A DNA stretch of 58,481 bases from Rhodothermales bacterium (GCA_012271205.1 JAAXGT010000056.1:1-58481); one strand, 5' to 3'; numbered from the stretch's first letter, positions 10,073 to 20,074 are shown. The notes: generated by a model from the sequence alone, not told the origin. A program made the numbers and translations.

Positions 10073-10509
10073 TTCGTCAGGCACTGTCCATTGGGGCCAA
10101 AGTGTCGAAAGGACAGCTTATTAGGAGTGGGCCAGTCGAATATGGTGATTATGCAAACAGTGGGAAATCGCACCTTAATCTTGACTGTTTTTCAAAAGAT
10201 GTGAAATTTAAGCGGAACTTCGAGGCGTCCCTGAGCCGGTCAAAGCCGTGACAGCTTGATTTGTTTAGGTGAGGGGCGGTTGCGCTGGCCTTTTACGCGT
10301 GCAAAGGCCGCCAGGAGCGTGCTATCCAGGGCTTGCGGATAATTTTCTTAGGTAACGTCAGCGGATTGGGGCTGATTAAATCTGCCCATGTAGTAAAAAT
10401 GCGCGGCGTGCTGAAGGTCCTATTCTGAGGGCCGTATTCCGGGCGTATGTTGCCTATTTGGGCACTGGTTCGTAGCTTGTACCTATTGATTCCCCGACCA
10501 TTTCTGCCC
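10073..10509. other. No recognisable gene between palindrome and IS1634 remnant
   Basis: An open frame runs out of the palindrome to 10251 but shows no family motif. The rest has no supported coding region. Part of it may be the left end of the IS1634-like element, but I could not identify its terminal repeat. Confidence 0.35.
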
Positions 10510-12228
10510 CTGTATGTCGAGCGTATCCCCAACCGTGGCTCCAAACCCACTTGGCTCATTCGAGAGTCCAAATGGGTCGACGGAAAATCCCGCAAGATCA
10601 CCCTCGCCAACATCACCCAGCTGCCCGAGGCCGTTCGCAACCAGATCCGAGACCGGCTTAAAGGCGGCCTCGTCGTGGGTGACCTCGTGGAGGCCCTCAA
10701 GGAAAGCTTCCCCTTCGCCCGTCGGCTACCCCCGGTCACGTCGCCGCTGCCCTCGGCACGCTCCGCGATCTGAAGCTCGACCACATCATTGACGGCAAGC
10801 GCTCCCGGAAGCGCAACATCATACTTGCCCTCATCGCATCTCGCATTCTCAGTCCCCGCAGCAAGCTCGCCACCGCCCCGGCGCTCAAGGAGGAAAGCCA
10901 GACCCGCAGCCTGGGACAGGAGCTCGGACTCAGCCCTGTGCACGAGCACGAGATCTGCGAGGCCATGGACTGGCTCTTTGCCCGCAGGGAGGCCATAGAA
11001 GAGAAGCTGGCAAAGCGTCACCTTACAGAAGGCGCTGTCGTACTCTGTGACGTCACGAGCCCGTACGTGGAGGGCTTCGGCGCCGACCTGGCCGAGTTCG
11101 GCTACAATCGTGACCGCAAGAAGGGCAAGAAGCAGATCAACTTTGGCCGGCTGTGCGACAAGGAGGGCCGGCCGGTGGCCGTGGAGGTCTTCTCGGGCTC
11201 CGTGGCCAATCCCCGTACGCTGACGTGGCAGCTGGACAAGCTCAAGCCTCACTTCGGCCTCAGCAAGGTGACCATCGTGGCAGACCGGGGACGGCTGATG
11301 CCCGCCCGCCCTTGCAGAGGAGGTCAGGCCCGCGGGCTATGACTGGATCACGGCCCTGCGCAAGCCGGCCAGCCGGGCGGCTTCCAGCTGTCGCTCTTTG
11401 ATGAGAAGGACATGGCCGAGATCGCCAGTGACGACTATCCGGGCGAGCGGCTGGTGGTATGCCGCAATCCGCTCAGGGCCGAGCGTGCAGCCCGGAGTCG
11501 AGAGGAGCTCCTGGAGGCTACGGAGAAAGACCTGGGCAAGCTGGCCAAGGCCACGAGCCGCAAGAAGAATCCGCTACGGGACATGGACAAGATTGCGCTA
11601 CGCGCTGGAGCCATCCTGGGCAGGTACAAGATGAAGAAGCACTTCGAGGTGGATGTTACGGACGATTCGTTCTCGTACAGCCGCAAGGAGGAGTCCATCA
11701 CGAAGGAAGCCAGCTGGACGGCATCTACGTGGGGCGCACCAGCCTGGCGGCCCGCGAGCTGTCCGCGGAGGAAGCTGTACGCACGTACAAGCAGCTGTCG
11801 GTCGTCGAGAAGGCCTTCCGGAGCATTAAGACGGTCGATCTGAAGGTCAGGCCCATCTACCATTACAAGGGCCGTCGCATACAGTGTCACCTCTTCCTGT
11901 GCATGCTGGCCTACTACGTGCAGTGGCCCATGCTTGAGCGCCTGGCATCGAGGAGGATGCCGATGCAGCCAGGGCCGCGCGCAAGGGCATAGTGGCGCCC
12001 GCCGTGCCGTCACCGGCCACGCTGAAGAAGGCGCGCACGCGCAAAGCCACGGACGGCACGGCCGCACTCGGCTTCCGGGCCCGGTTGGACCATCTGGCGC
12101 TGCTTACCCAGAACCACCTGGAAGAGAAGACCGCCACCGGCAAGCGCAAGTCTCGCATCGAGCTCCTCGCCGAGCCCCCGCCAACGCAGAGAAAGGCATT
12201 CAAGCTGCTCGGCGCCTCGCTCTGGTAA
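10510..12228 (+). pseudogene. IS1634-family transposase, multiply frameshifted
   Basis: The protein opens with YVERIPNRGSKPTWLIRES and a lysine-rich KSRKITLANI, the typical N terminus of IS1634 transposases. Frame 1 holds to about 10730. Frame 3 then carries DLKLDHIIDGKRSRKRN, VLCDVTSPYVEG (first catalytic Asp) and TIVADRGRL (second Asp) to about 11300. Later blocks (YPGERLVVCRNPLRAE, then VVEKAFRSIKTVDLKV with the catalytic Glu region, then a C-terminal tail ending at 12228) lie in two further frames. At least four indels are needed to explain this, so the gene is dead. It lies inside the segment inserted into the M32 gene and is visibly richer in GC than the flanking host DNA. Confidence 0.88.
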
Positions 12229-12541
12229 AACGTCCGTCAGGCCGAATCCAAGGGCGCTCCCTACCGGCCACAAATCCCCAAGATGCCCACCTCGCACCCG
12301 CAAATGGCTTGCTTTTTTACTTGGAAGTTCCGCTTAAGGATCAGAAAGAGTTTCGGTGCCAATTCGAGTTCCCGGGCGTTCGCGAAGACAACCATTCGAT
12401 TATTGTTGGCAACATTAAATCAAGCATAACAGCGTTGGTTCGGTTAACACTTGACCTTATCATTGACCGTGAAGATCAAGATGGCCAAGTACAATTGAGC
12501 GTGAAACTAGGAGTGATCAACCTTTCGATATAATCCCCATA
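12229..12541. other. Right end of the insert; no recognised gene
   Basis: One plus-strand frame stays open to 12533 and ends with a plausible beta-rich stretch (CQFEFPG, HSIIVGNI), but I do not recognise a family and no start is evident. It may be the 3' scrap of a cargo gene. The insert ends at 12541, just before the second ACAAAG. Confidence 0.35.
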
Positions 12542-13056
12542 ACAAAGCGTTGCAGGAATGTTTTCCGGCCCAGCTTGGGGTCGTGCCTATGGATCTGTTT
12601 TACCGGGCCATTAATCGCGTGGCGCCCTCGGTAATTCGTGTCGAAGCCGATGAGGTAACTTATAATCTGCATATTATGCTACGCTTTGAACTCGAACTGC
12701 TGCTGGTGGGAGAAAAGATTCGACCGAAGGAGTTGCCTGGGTTGTGGCGGGACAAAATGCTTACGTACTTGGGACAGTTCTCGGAATCGGATGCCGACGG
12801 TGTACTCCAAGACATACATTGGTCGCTTGGTGCAATCGGGTATTTTCCAACGTATACCTTGGGTACTTTAATGTCCGCACAGATTTACGCGTGTACAAAG
12901 GCAGCGCTACCAGATTTGGAAGAGTACATTGCGCGGGGACACTTCTCGCCACTCTTGGATTGGCTACGCGTTAACGTGTACGAGTGGGGACGGCGGTTGT
13001 CAGCGCGCCAGATACTCGAGCGGCTCATGGGGGAGGGGGTTAGTGCTGCGCCCTAG
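12542..13056 (+). pseudogene. M32 carboxypeptidase, 3' half (interrupted gene)
   Basis: This is the C-terminal third of the metallopeptidase whose first part ends at 7663. It resumes in frame with ALQECFPAQ and keeps strong family motifs: the NRVAPSVIRVEADEVTYNLH block, the LGQF/GVLQDIHW segment and GYFPTYTLG near the end. It stops normally at 13056. An ATG-started product would lack the zinc site completely and so would have no peptidase activity. Notably this half has no frameshift, unlike the 5' half. Confidence 0.9.
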
Positions 13057-13131
13057 CTCAAATACGTGCGCATTTACGGTAAACTGCCGTAAGTTTGCCG
13101 CAGGTATTCCAAGAATTGAATCTGCAGGATT

Positions 13132-13494
13132 ATGGCTACAAAACCGGTAAAGAAGTCCATTCAAGCAGCAAACTTTGCCATCGAGTATTATGCGGAGAGT
13201 GTCAAGTTGTCGCGCCGGCAGCGCACCATTGTTGAAACACGCTTGCACAAACTTGCAGCCGGACATCGGGATATTGCCGGAGCTTCCGTTGCGGTCGAGC
13301 GCATCGGCGGTGATACGCGTTACGCCAAATACAAGGCTCGGTTAGTGATTTATTGCAAGCCGTCCAATGTGGCTGCAATACACAAGTCAGATTCAATAAA
13401 CAGCGCCGTGACCGAGGCATTGGAAGCCGTCGAGCGCCAAGTCCGCCGTCAGCGTGAACGGTTTCGCGAGCGCAGCCGCGCAGCACGTGCTTGA
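13132..13494 (+). CDS. HPF/RaiA-like ribosome-associated protein
   Basis: The 120-residue product has the layout of a short ribosome hibernation factor. It has an N-terminal strand (FAIEYYAESVKLS), a helix rich in basic residues (VETRLHKLAAGHRD), strands with VAVERIGG and KARLVIYC, and a final helix (AVTEALEAVERQVRRQRERFR) like the second S30AE helix. Such proteins bind the 30S decoding region and idle ribosomes in starvation. It lacks the C-terminal dimerisation domain of long HPF. ATG start at 13132. It follows the interrupted peptidase by 76 bp but is probably transcribed independently. Similarity is of moderate strength; the basic C-terminal tail is unusual. Confidence 0.6.
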   Translation: MATKPVKKSIQAANFAIEYYAESVKLSRRQRTIVETRLHKLAAGHRDIAGASVAVERIGGDTRYAKYKARLVIYCKPSNVAAIHKSDSINSAVTEALEAVERQVRRQRERFRERSRAARA

Positions 13495-13693
13495 TCAATG
13501 CAACCTAACCATTCTGTCCAAGCAAGCAAACCCACCGGTTTGGGCTCTTGCATACAATGGATCAGCCGAAATTGCACATTCGCGCCGAGTCAGGCACTTT
13601 GGTTTAGCGGCCGGTTGAACTGGCAGAGAGCTGAACCCGGCGGCCCACTCTCTTATCCGACCGCTTGGCTAATACTTCCGGGATCGCACTGGC

Positions 13694-14608
13694 TCAGTTC
13701 GATATGTAAGCAGTCCCCGTAGGAAACAAGTCAATCTGGTTGGTGAGGTTGAAGGTTTCGCCCGTCTGTTCAAAGGGGGGCACACGACCACCAAAAAGTG
13801 CAAATTGAGACGGCGCCGGATCGGGATCAGGATCGGGTTCAAGCGTTACCCGAATGCTTGCGTTGATTACCGAAGTTGGGAAACTCAATCCGGGAGGTGC
13901 ATTCATCAGGAAGTCCTCACCAGGGTAGTTGTATCCGGCCATCGGACCGCTGTACAGCGACGATTCATCCGGCATGCTGTGGTGTGTAATCACACCCATA
14001 TCGACGAGAATACCGTCAAATTCTGCCCAAGCCTGGTACTTCCAACCCCGAATGGGTATCGTCGTGCGCAGTCCACGTCCCGGCGGGCCACCCGTTAGAT
14101 TGACAAACCAAATACCGCTGTCTTCATTCGTGTCCGGACCATCCGTAGGGGTTGCTACGATGTAAGTGCCGGCTGCCAGTATGAGCGCGTCCTCAATACC
14201 TTCCACATCCGCAGTTCTGAGATTGGCCGTTTGATCAACAAAAATGCCTCCCATAAGACGTGTGTCTGACGGCATCTCATCCGCATCGCCGGGAGGCTCG
14301 ATAGAAATGAACATCACGTACACCGTACTGTCCAATTCGAACGGAGTCTCAATCAGGCCGGCGGTAATTTGAGCACCGCTCAGATCAACCAGTCTGCCCC
14401 CGTCATCGACATTGAATTTGCCTACCGACCGCGTCAGCGCATCCGTAGTTATGACCCAGCCTTCAAAGTGGTACCCATCGGGCAAAGGCTCAAGGCCACT
14501 GATGGACAAAACTAATGTGCCATCTTCTTCCTCTTCCTCAGGACCACTACTGTCACATCCGAACAGGACTGAAATTAGTAAGGGCAGGCACAAAGCAAAA
14601 CGGTTCAT
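13694..14608 (-). CDS. Secreted lipoprotein with repeated LEPL/EGW-type domain
   Basis: The 304-residue product has a clean lipoprotein signal (hydrophobic residues 5-16, then LFGC with the cysteine at 18), followed by an acidic linker (EEEEED). The next domain contains ISGLEPLPDGYHFEGWVI and VGKFNVDDGG, a motif set common in surface lipoproteins of Rhodothermota and relatives and distantly like anti-sigma K-type domains. A D/P repeat (PDPDPDPAP) lies near residue 270. It probably sits in the outer membrane; no enzymatic residues are visible. It is divergent from the DAHP synthase gene with 115 bp between them. Function unknown. Confidence 0.65.
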   Translation of the reverse strand: MNRFALCLPLLISVLFGCDSSGPEEEEEDGTLVLSISGLEPLPDGYHFEGWVITTDALTRSVGKFNVDDGGRLVDLSGAQITAGLIETPFELDSTVYVMFISIEPPGDADEMPSDTRLMGGIFVDQTANLRTADVEGIEDALILAAGTYIVATPTDGPDTNEDSGIWFVNLTGGPPGRGLRTTIPIRGWKYQAWAEFDGILVDMGVITHHSMPDESSLYSGPMAGYNYPGEDFLMNAPPGLSFPTSVINASIRVTLEPDPDPDPAPSQFALFGGRVPPFEQTGETFNLTNQIDLFPTGTAYISN

Positions 14609-14723
14609 TTAGCTTATAATTTATGTAAGTAGTTTACGCAAGGCGGGCATATTCGTTGCCCTCTTGGCGTTCAGAAACGATGCCAAAAGCCTATCGTAGG
14701 AGGGCGCGGTTCGAGATCCTGAC

Positions 14724-16082
14724 ATGCACGAGCTTCAACGAGAGTGGCATCCGGCCTCTTGGCGCACCAGGAAAGTGCTGCAACAGGTCAATTACAATGA
14801 TCCCCTGCACTTAGAGGCCGTGCTGGCCGAGCTGGCCCGCTATCCGCCTCTTGTAACCTTCCGGGAAATCGAATCGCTGCGCTTACAACTCGCTGAGGCA
14901 GCCACGGGGCAACGCTTTTTGCTTCAGGGTGGGGACTGTGCGGAGCGCTTTGAAGACTGCCGGGACGACATTATCAAAAACCGCCTGAAAATTCTCCTGC
15001 AAATGAGCGTCGTACTCATTTATGGGATGCAGAGCCCAGTAGTACGTGTGGGGCGCTTTGCGGGTCAGTTTGCCAAGCCCCGCAGTGCACCCCAAGAAAC
15101 ACGCGGGGACGTGTCACTTCCGTCATACCGGGGGGATATCATCAATGCATTGGAATATTCCCCCGAAGCACGCACGGCTGACCCTCAGCGCCTGATCCGA
15201 GCCTACCAATGCGCGGCGATTCAACTCAACTTTGTACGTGCTCTCAGCGATGGCGGCTTTGCGAACTTGCGCAACGTGGACTACTGGAATTTGAATTTCG
15301 CCGAGTACTCTCCGTTTTTCAGCGAGTATCAGATGATCATAGAGAAAGTCCGGGATGCGTTGCATTTTGCGGAAACCGTTAGCGGAGGGCCGATCAGCGG
15401 ACTTAGTCGTGTGGATTTCTATACCAGTCACGAAGCACTCCACCTGCCGTATGAGGAGGCGCTGACACGCTGCCCACCACACGGCCGCGGCATGTACAAC
15501 CTGTCTACGCATTTTCCGTGGATTGGCAAGCGTACACTGTGTGCGGACAGTGCCCATGTAGAGTATATGCGCGGCATTCGTAACCCTGTAGGCGTTAAAG
15601 TAGGGCCAGGTTTGACGCCATCTGACTTGGTGTCACTAACGCGGCACTTGAATCCGAATAATGAACTGGGCCGCATAACCCTTATTACCCGCTATGGAGC
15701 GAATCTGGTCGAAAAACAGCTGCCGGTCATGATTGATGCAGTACAGCGGGCTGGCCTTCAGGTTTTGTGGTGCTGCGATCCTATGCATGGCAATACCGAG
15801 CGTGCCGAAAGTGGCATTAAGACCCGCCGCTTTGATAACATATTGGAAGAACTCGAACTCGCGTTTGATATCCATGCCCAAAGTGCGTCCGTACTGGGTG
15901 GCGTTCACTTTGAGCTCACCGGTGAAGACGTAACCGAATGTATTGGCGGAGCCAGCGGCATCGACGAAGCCGATTTGGGAAAGGCTTATCACACCAGCGT
16001 GGATCCGCGCCTGAATGCAGAACAATCGCTGGAAATGGCACTTCGTATTGTGCGCAAGCATCAGCAGATGGTCCTTACCTGA
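14724..16082 (+). CDS. 3-deoxy-7-phosphoheptulonate synthase, class II
   Basis: This 452-residue enzyme joins phosphoenolpyruvate and erythrose 4-phosphate to start the shikimate pathway. It is of the plant/Mycobacterium class II type, not the AroG class I type. Visible family blocks are GGDCAERFEDC with the metal-binding cysteine C72, VGRFAGQFAKPRS, STHFPWIGKRT, RNPVGVKVGP and CDPMHGNT. Length is typical for the bacterial form. ATG start at 14724. A zinc dehydrogenase begins only 4 bp after the stop, so the two are co-transcribed. Class II enzymes often serve secondary metabolism as well as amino-acid synthesis; the companion dehydrogenase leaves that open. Confidence 0.93.
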   Translation: MHELQREWHPASWRTRKVLQQVNYNDPLHLEAVLAELARYPPLVTFREIESLRLQLAEAATGQRFLLQGGDCAERFEDCRDDIIKNRLKILLQMSVVLIYGMQSPVVRVGRFAGQFAKPRSAPQETRGDVSLPSYRGDIINALEYSPEARTADPQRLIRAYQCAAIQLNFVRALSDGGFANLRNVDYWNLNFAEYSPFFSEYQMIIEKVRDALHFAETVSGGPISGLSRVDFYTSHEALHLPYEEALTRCPPHGRGMYNLSTHFPWIGKRTLCADSAHVEYMRGIRNPVGVKVGPGLTPSDLVSLTRHLNPNNELGRITLITRYGANLVEKQLPVMIDAVQRAGLQVLWCCDPMHGNTERAESGIKTRRFDNILEELELAFDIHAQSASVLGGVHFELTGEDVTECIGGASGIDEADLGKAYHTSVDPRLNAEQSLEMALRIVRKHQQMVLT

Positions 16083-16086
16083 GCGC

Positions 16087-17082
16087 ATGCGCACACTGAT
16101 TCTCCAGGCGCCCGGCCACTGGTCGTGGCACGAAGTCCCCGAACCTGCGGGGGACGGGGTACTCGTTTCCGTGCGTCGCGTGGGAATTTGTGGCACCGAT
16201 ATTCATGCATTTGCCGGCCGTCAGCCCGCCTTTACGTATCCACGTCGCCTGGGCCACGAAATGGCCGTGCAGGTGCTTGACACCGTAGGTGATTTGGTGC
16301 CGGGCACGCTGTGCGCGGTCAACCCGTACCTGAACTGCAATCACTGCAGTGCGTGCCGCAGGGGGCGGAGCAACTGTTGCACAGCACTTGCAGTAATGGG
16401 CATCCACTGCGAAGGCGGGTTTGCGCCGCGCCTCCGTATACCTGCAAATCAACTTTACCCCAGCCAAGCGCTATCTGCGGACACATTGGCCTTGGTTGAG
16501 CCATTGGTTGTTGGCTATCATGCAACACGCCGGGTTCAGCTGCAGCCCGATGAACCGGTACTGGTTGTCGGGTTGGGACCGATTGGTCTTGCCATTGTTC
16601 AGTGTGCACATCTCTTTGGTGCTTCGTTGGCAGGGGTGGATGTGCAATCCGATCGAAGGGCAACGGCCCGACACGTGATACCTCATGTGTTCGACGCGAG
16701 GCCGCGATTAGAGCAGAATCTGCGGAGTGTGTTTGACGGCGAGTTGCCACGCGTGATCTTTGATGCGACCGGGTCCCGTGCAGCCGTACTTAAGAGCTAC
16801 GATTTGTTGGCACCAGGTGGCACGCTTGTTTTCGTGGGTCTGTACAAGGGTGATTTTGTATTTGACGATCCCGACTTTCACCGTCGCGAGCTCAGCCTGT
16901 TAGCCAGCCGCAACGGCACCACGGACGACTTTATGGCAGTTCTGCGACATCTTGAAGACAATACATTGAATCCACACTGGATGATCACGAACCGGCTTGC
17001 TTTTGACGAAGTGCCCTCGCACATGGCTGGATTGGATGGGGCTGATGGGTGCATTAAGGCAATGGTCTACATGCCTAAGTGA
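16087..17082 (+). CDS. Zinc-dependent medium-chain dehydrogenase
   Basis: This 331-residue enzyme belongs to the sorbitol/L-idonate/threonine dehydrogenase branch. The catalytic zinc site shows GICGTDIH (C35) and GHE (H57-E58). The structural zinc lobe has a CNHCSACRRGRSNCC cluster. The Rossmann loop reads VVGLGPIGLAI. It oxidises a secondary alcohol of a sugar acid, polyol or amino acid with NAD(P)+; which one cannot be told from sequence. The ATG at 16087 is chosen because it lies 4 bp after the DAHP synthase stop and begins the conserved MRTLILQAPG. Being coupled to DAHP synthase is unusual and may point to a dedicated route rather than polyol use. Confidence 0.85.
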   Translation: MRTLILQAPGHWSWHEVPEPAGDGVLVSVRRVGICGTDIHAFAGRQPAFTYPRRLGHEMAVQVLDTVGDLVPGTLCAVNPYLNCNHCSACRRGRSNCCTALAVMGIHCEGGFAPRLRIPANQLYPSQALSADTLALVEPLVVGYHATRRVQLQPDEPVLVVGLGPIGLAIVQCAHLFGASLAGVDVQSDRRATARHVIPHVFDARPRLEQNLRSVFDGELPRVIFDATGSRAAVLKSYDLLAPGGTLVFVGLYKGDFVFDDPDFHRRELSLLASRNGTTDDFMAVLRHLEDNTLNPHWMITNRLAFDEVPSHMAGLDGADGCIKAMVYMPK

Positions 17083-17189
17083 TGAATGTCGCTTTCTCGC
17101 TCGAGTCACCTGACTGGTTGTGCAATGCAATATTTATTTGTCGTAGAGTGAGCTATGGCGACACCAGATCACTTCGCGTCTCCACTCCG

Positions 17190-17456
17190 CTTGTGCTTTC
17201 GAGCACGGTCCCCCGTGGTTGCCGCCCCGGGGACGCTCCTTCACGAACCCGTCTGGCCCCGCTTCCGCAAAGTGCTGCCACCGGCCACCTTGTTCTGGTC
17301 GACCCCCAGGGCCGTGGCCATCGCTTTGTTCATTCTCCCGTCCGCTGCCATCAGCACCATCGGTGACCGCTCCCGCCATCGCATCACCACGCTCCGTAAC
17401 CGCGCCCAATGCTTGCCGTCAGATTCCGACAGCTCGCTCCTGACGGCTACCCGCAT
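17190..17456 (-). pseudogene. IS630-type transposase, N-terminal scrap
   Basis: Reading leftward from 17456, the product begins MRVAVRSELSESD and continues through RWRERSPMVLMAADGRMN and ALGVDQNKVA, the helix-turn-helix region of an IS630-like transposase. It then changes frame to RWQHFAEAGPDGFVKERPRG, the next block of the same domain. Nothing of the catalytic DDE domain follows. Only this DNA-binding part survives, with a frameshift in it. Confidence 0.65.
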
Positions 17457-17540
17457 GGTTCCTCCTGTCCTCAAAGGATCCGATGGACACAAGATCCCCC
17501 GTCACAATCCGTAATCAATGAGCTAATCGGGAACACTACA

Positions 17541-18587
17541 CTAGCTGGAAAGCATGTCTGGTGCGATTTTGAAGCGGATAAGCCTCGGAAACGGCTCATA
17601 CGCGATTCCGTAAATATTCCCTTTGGAGTCGAGTGCATCGCTGTCGATATGGACTTGCTTTCCCCATTCACCCTTCGACAGGTTTTGGACCCCGCGATGA
17701 CGACCTGAAAAGTCAAAAGCGTGCATCCATGTCTCATCGTTCTCGCGGTCAGTTACCATTTGCAATACCAATTCCTCACCGGCGATCACGATACCGCTGC
17801 AGTTCCCGGTAGGAAACAACCACTCACCTTCCTGAATCGTACCACCAAAAAAATCTGGTGTGCGATGGAAGCGCCTCTGTAATTCGTGGCGCCGGTTGTA
17901 TACCCGGATTTCGTACGGTAGAGAAAAAGACAAGAAGATCAGAGACGGCGTCTGGGTCATGGTAACGGCATAGACGGACTGCAATCTCTGCTGATCATGT
18001 TCCAGAAACATATCGTGACAACGCTCAAACGCTGCCACTTCAACGCCGTCTTCCGTGAAGACATGGACCATGGGGCGACCCCCTAGATCCAGCTGGCTGT
18101 AAACCGCATATATTGTGTTGTCCGGACCACCGTCAATCCCGGCATGCAGGGTCTCGGAAAGCGAAAATGAATTGAGATACCCAAAGGTTGCGTAATCAAG
18201 GACCGTAATCCTTCTGTTAATCATGTCATAGACATAAACACGCTCTTTGTTCGAAGATAAACTGAAGGTGGAGGCGCGCTGAAACTCTCCCGGTCCCTCG
18301 CCGTCCGGTAATGCGTAACTGCGCAGCAGTTCACCATCTGGACTGAATACGCGAATGTTTCGAAGTATACCATCAAAGACTACAACATTGTCCTCCGCGT
18401 CAACCTCGATACCTCGAATGATAGCGAAGAAGTAGTCGTCCTCATCTTCAGATCCGATGGTTCCTGACAACTCAAGCCGGACTGGTCGGTACGGACTCGC
18501 TTCCACAGACTCTTCCAGCGGAATCTCCGACTGTATACCCAAGTCTTGCCTCGAACAAACCAGCAGGGAAAAGACCACACTTATCAT
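17541..18587 (-). CDS. 6-bladed beta-propeller lipoprotein
   Basis: The product has about 348 residues if it starts at the ATG giving MISVVFSLLVCS, a compact lipoprotein signal. A longer frame reaches 18677 but adds no typical signal. The body shows the repeating blade pattern of this family: FFAIIRGIEVDAEDNVVVFD, IRVFSPDGELLRSY, GEGPGEFQ, RVYVYDMINRRITVLD and a C-terminal DSDALDSKGNIYGI. It is clearly a relative of the protein encoded at 8548-9786 (shared GEGPGE motif). Probably surface exposed. The gene stands alone between two IS remnants. Ligand and role are unknown. Confidence 0.75.
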   Translation of the reverse strand: MISVVFSLLVCSRQDLGIQSEIPLEESVEASPYRPVRLELSGTIGSEDEDDYFFAIIRGIEVDAEDNVVVFDGILRNIRVFSPDGELLRSYALPDGEGPGEFQRASTFSLSSNKERVYVYDMINRRITVLDYATFGYLNSFSLSETLHAGIDGGPDNTIYAVYSQLDLGGRPMVHVFTEDGVEVAAFERCHDMFLEHDQQRLQSVYAVTMTQTPSLIFLSFSLPYEIRVYNRRHELQRRFHRTPDFFGGTIQEGEWLFPTGNCSGIVIAGEELVLQMVTDRENDETWMHAFDFSGRHRGVQNLSKGEWGKQVHIDSDALDSKGNIYGIAYEPFPRLIRFKIAPDMLSS

Positions 18588-18842
18588 CAAGACAGTTCCC
18601 TTCCACGTTAATCCCGTGCAACCTGGTACGCAGAGTATACGGGCGGAAGAAAGTCTAACAGAAGTCGTCATGGCCATTTTGCGCAGGTCAGATCAAAAGT
18701 TGTGCAAGAGGAGTGTCCACAAGGGGCTCTTAGCGGAAACCATCGCCCACAGGTTTTGCAAGGCAAAAACAGGGAAACACTGCTGACTGACTGGCTTGCC
18801 GTTCCTTGCCCCGGAAATAATAGGATACGTGTCCGACCGTAG

Positions 18843-20074
18843 TTAAGTCCCAATTGTACTGTAAATTGGTTTTTTGGTGGTGGGACAGACAGCGGCCGCC
18901 AGCCATGCTTCGGAGGGAACCCGAAAGGCAACCGGAGCAGCGCGGCTGACTCCTTCTTCCCGGTAGTATTCATCCACCGTGAAGCAGCACTTCTGCGTCA
19001 CCCACTGCTCATGCCACTCTGCCCGCAGCGTCCGCATCAGCCGCTCCACCCTGTTCGTACGGCGTAATCGCTTCGGATACTTCCAGGGAAGGACCCACCC
19101 CGCCGCCTGATTCGGGTGGTTGAACAAGGGGTCGAGGGCCGCGCCCATCGCAGGCTTCAAAGGCTTCGGACCATGTTCCAGCACGTTCCGCGTCAGGTGC
19201 ACCGGCCACTGCAGACGGAAACGACTGGGCCATGGCACGCACCAGTCCGCTATAACGGTCCGTTACCACGCTCCAGCCCCGGGCCTTCAACGGCACTGGC
19301 AAAGCGCTCCAACTGTCACAGGATTTGCCCTGGACCACAGAAAAGCCCCAATCTCTCGCATCCCTGTTTTCGCTGATCCCCACTGCCATGAGTACACTCA
19401 TCGAACGTACCGCAGCCTCCTGGCGAACCTTCACTACCATTGTATCCATCCGCACAAACGGATACTGGACCGCTGTCAACAATCGCTCTTTGAAGGCCTT
19501 GACCCGTGCATCCAACTGTGCACCGGTGACCGTGCGCTTCGAAAAGCTGGTGTCGCCCCGCGTCTCAGTGATCCTGGTCACCTTGCGCATGGAGACGCGG
19601 CCCCATCTCCATCATGGCTAGGAGTCTGCGTCGCAGGAACTGAATTACCCTCCGACAGGGGAATTTCAGACGAATTACGCCGGGTTAGATACACTTGGTG
19701 GGGCTTGGTCCCTATTGTAGCTTGCAATTGGGTCGATTCTCGACTTCAAGTGGAGAACAGGAGCTGCCGATATTTCTTGCGGCGCAGGCTCCCAGGATCA
19801 GCGCCTGTTCCGAGCGCTGATATCGGCTGAACAGCTGATCTCCGTTCCGGCATTGCGGTACCAAGAGTTCCAGCCTCCCCCGCACGTCTTCAGCGGCCGG
19901 GCACGGTAGCCATTACGGTAGGCCGTCCGCTTGGGGATGCGTTCATACGGGGATATGCTCGGCCATCTGTGCGTCCAACACGGCATTCAATGCGCGCTCC
20001 ATCAGCTGCTTCCAGCGCTCATCCCGCGTGAGCACCTCCTTCCATGTCTTAAGGTCAAGCGGTATCTTTTTCAT
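18843..20074 (-). pseudogene. IS256-family (mutator type) transposase, degraded
   Basis: The start MKKIPLDLKTWKEVL at 20074 leads into LMERALNAVLDAQMAEHIP. The typical block TAYRNGYRARPLKT and LELLVPQCRNGDQLFSRYQRS follow in other frames. A central frame (19590-19009) has TGAQLDARVKAF, YPFVRMDTMVVKVR with the first catalytic Asp, and MAVGISENRDARD with SVVTDRYSGLVRAM. The last part (to 18843) holds WQ.PVHLTRNVLEH and RRTNRVERL but lacks the usual arginine-rich segment after it. Several frameshifts, stops and deletions make it inactive. It sits directly upstream of iolC. Confidence 0.82.

Larger units (their letters stand above)
7658..12547 (+). other. 4.88-kb insertion splitting the M32 gene, flanked by a 6-bp repeat
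   Basis: ACAAAG occurs at 7658-7663 and again at 12542-12547. Removing one copy and everything between (7664-12541) joins YYYK directly to ALQECFPAQ in frame, which restores the normal M32 sequence. That is what a precise insertion with a 6-bp target duplication would leave. The insert holds a broken and an intact beta-propeller lipoprotein gene, an IS3-like palindrome and an IS1634 remnant. I do not see matching inverted repeats at the two ends, so the vehicle is unknown, and a composite or nested history is likely. Confidence 0.75.

Noticed and set aside
10293-11252. 319-codon open frame on the minus strand
   Set aside because: It is antisense to the IS1634 transposase remnant, whose motifs are recognisable on the plus strand; the GC-rich codon pattern creates the long shadow frame.
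13560-13660. Possible tRNA-like segment with GC-rich arms
   Set aside because: No acceptor stem and no T-arm consensus can be folded.
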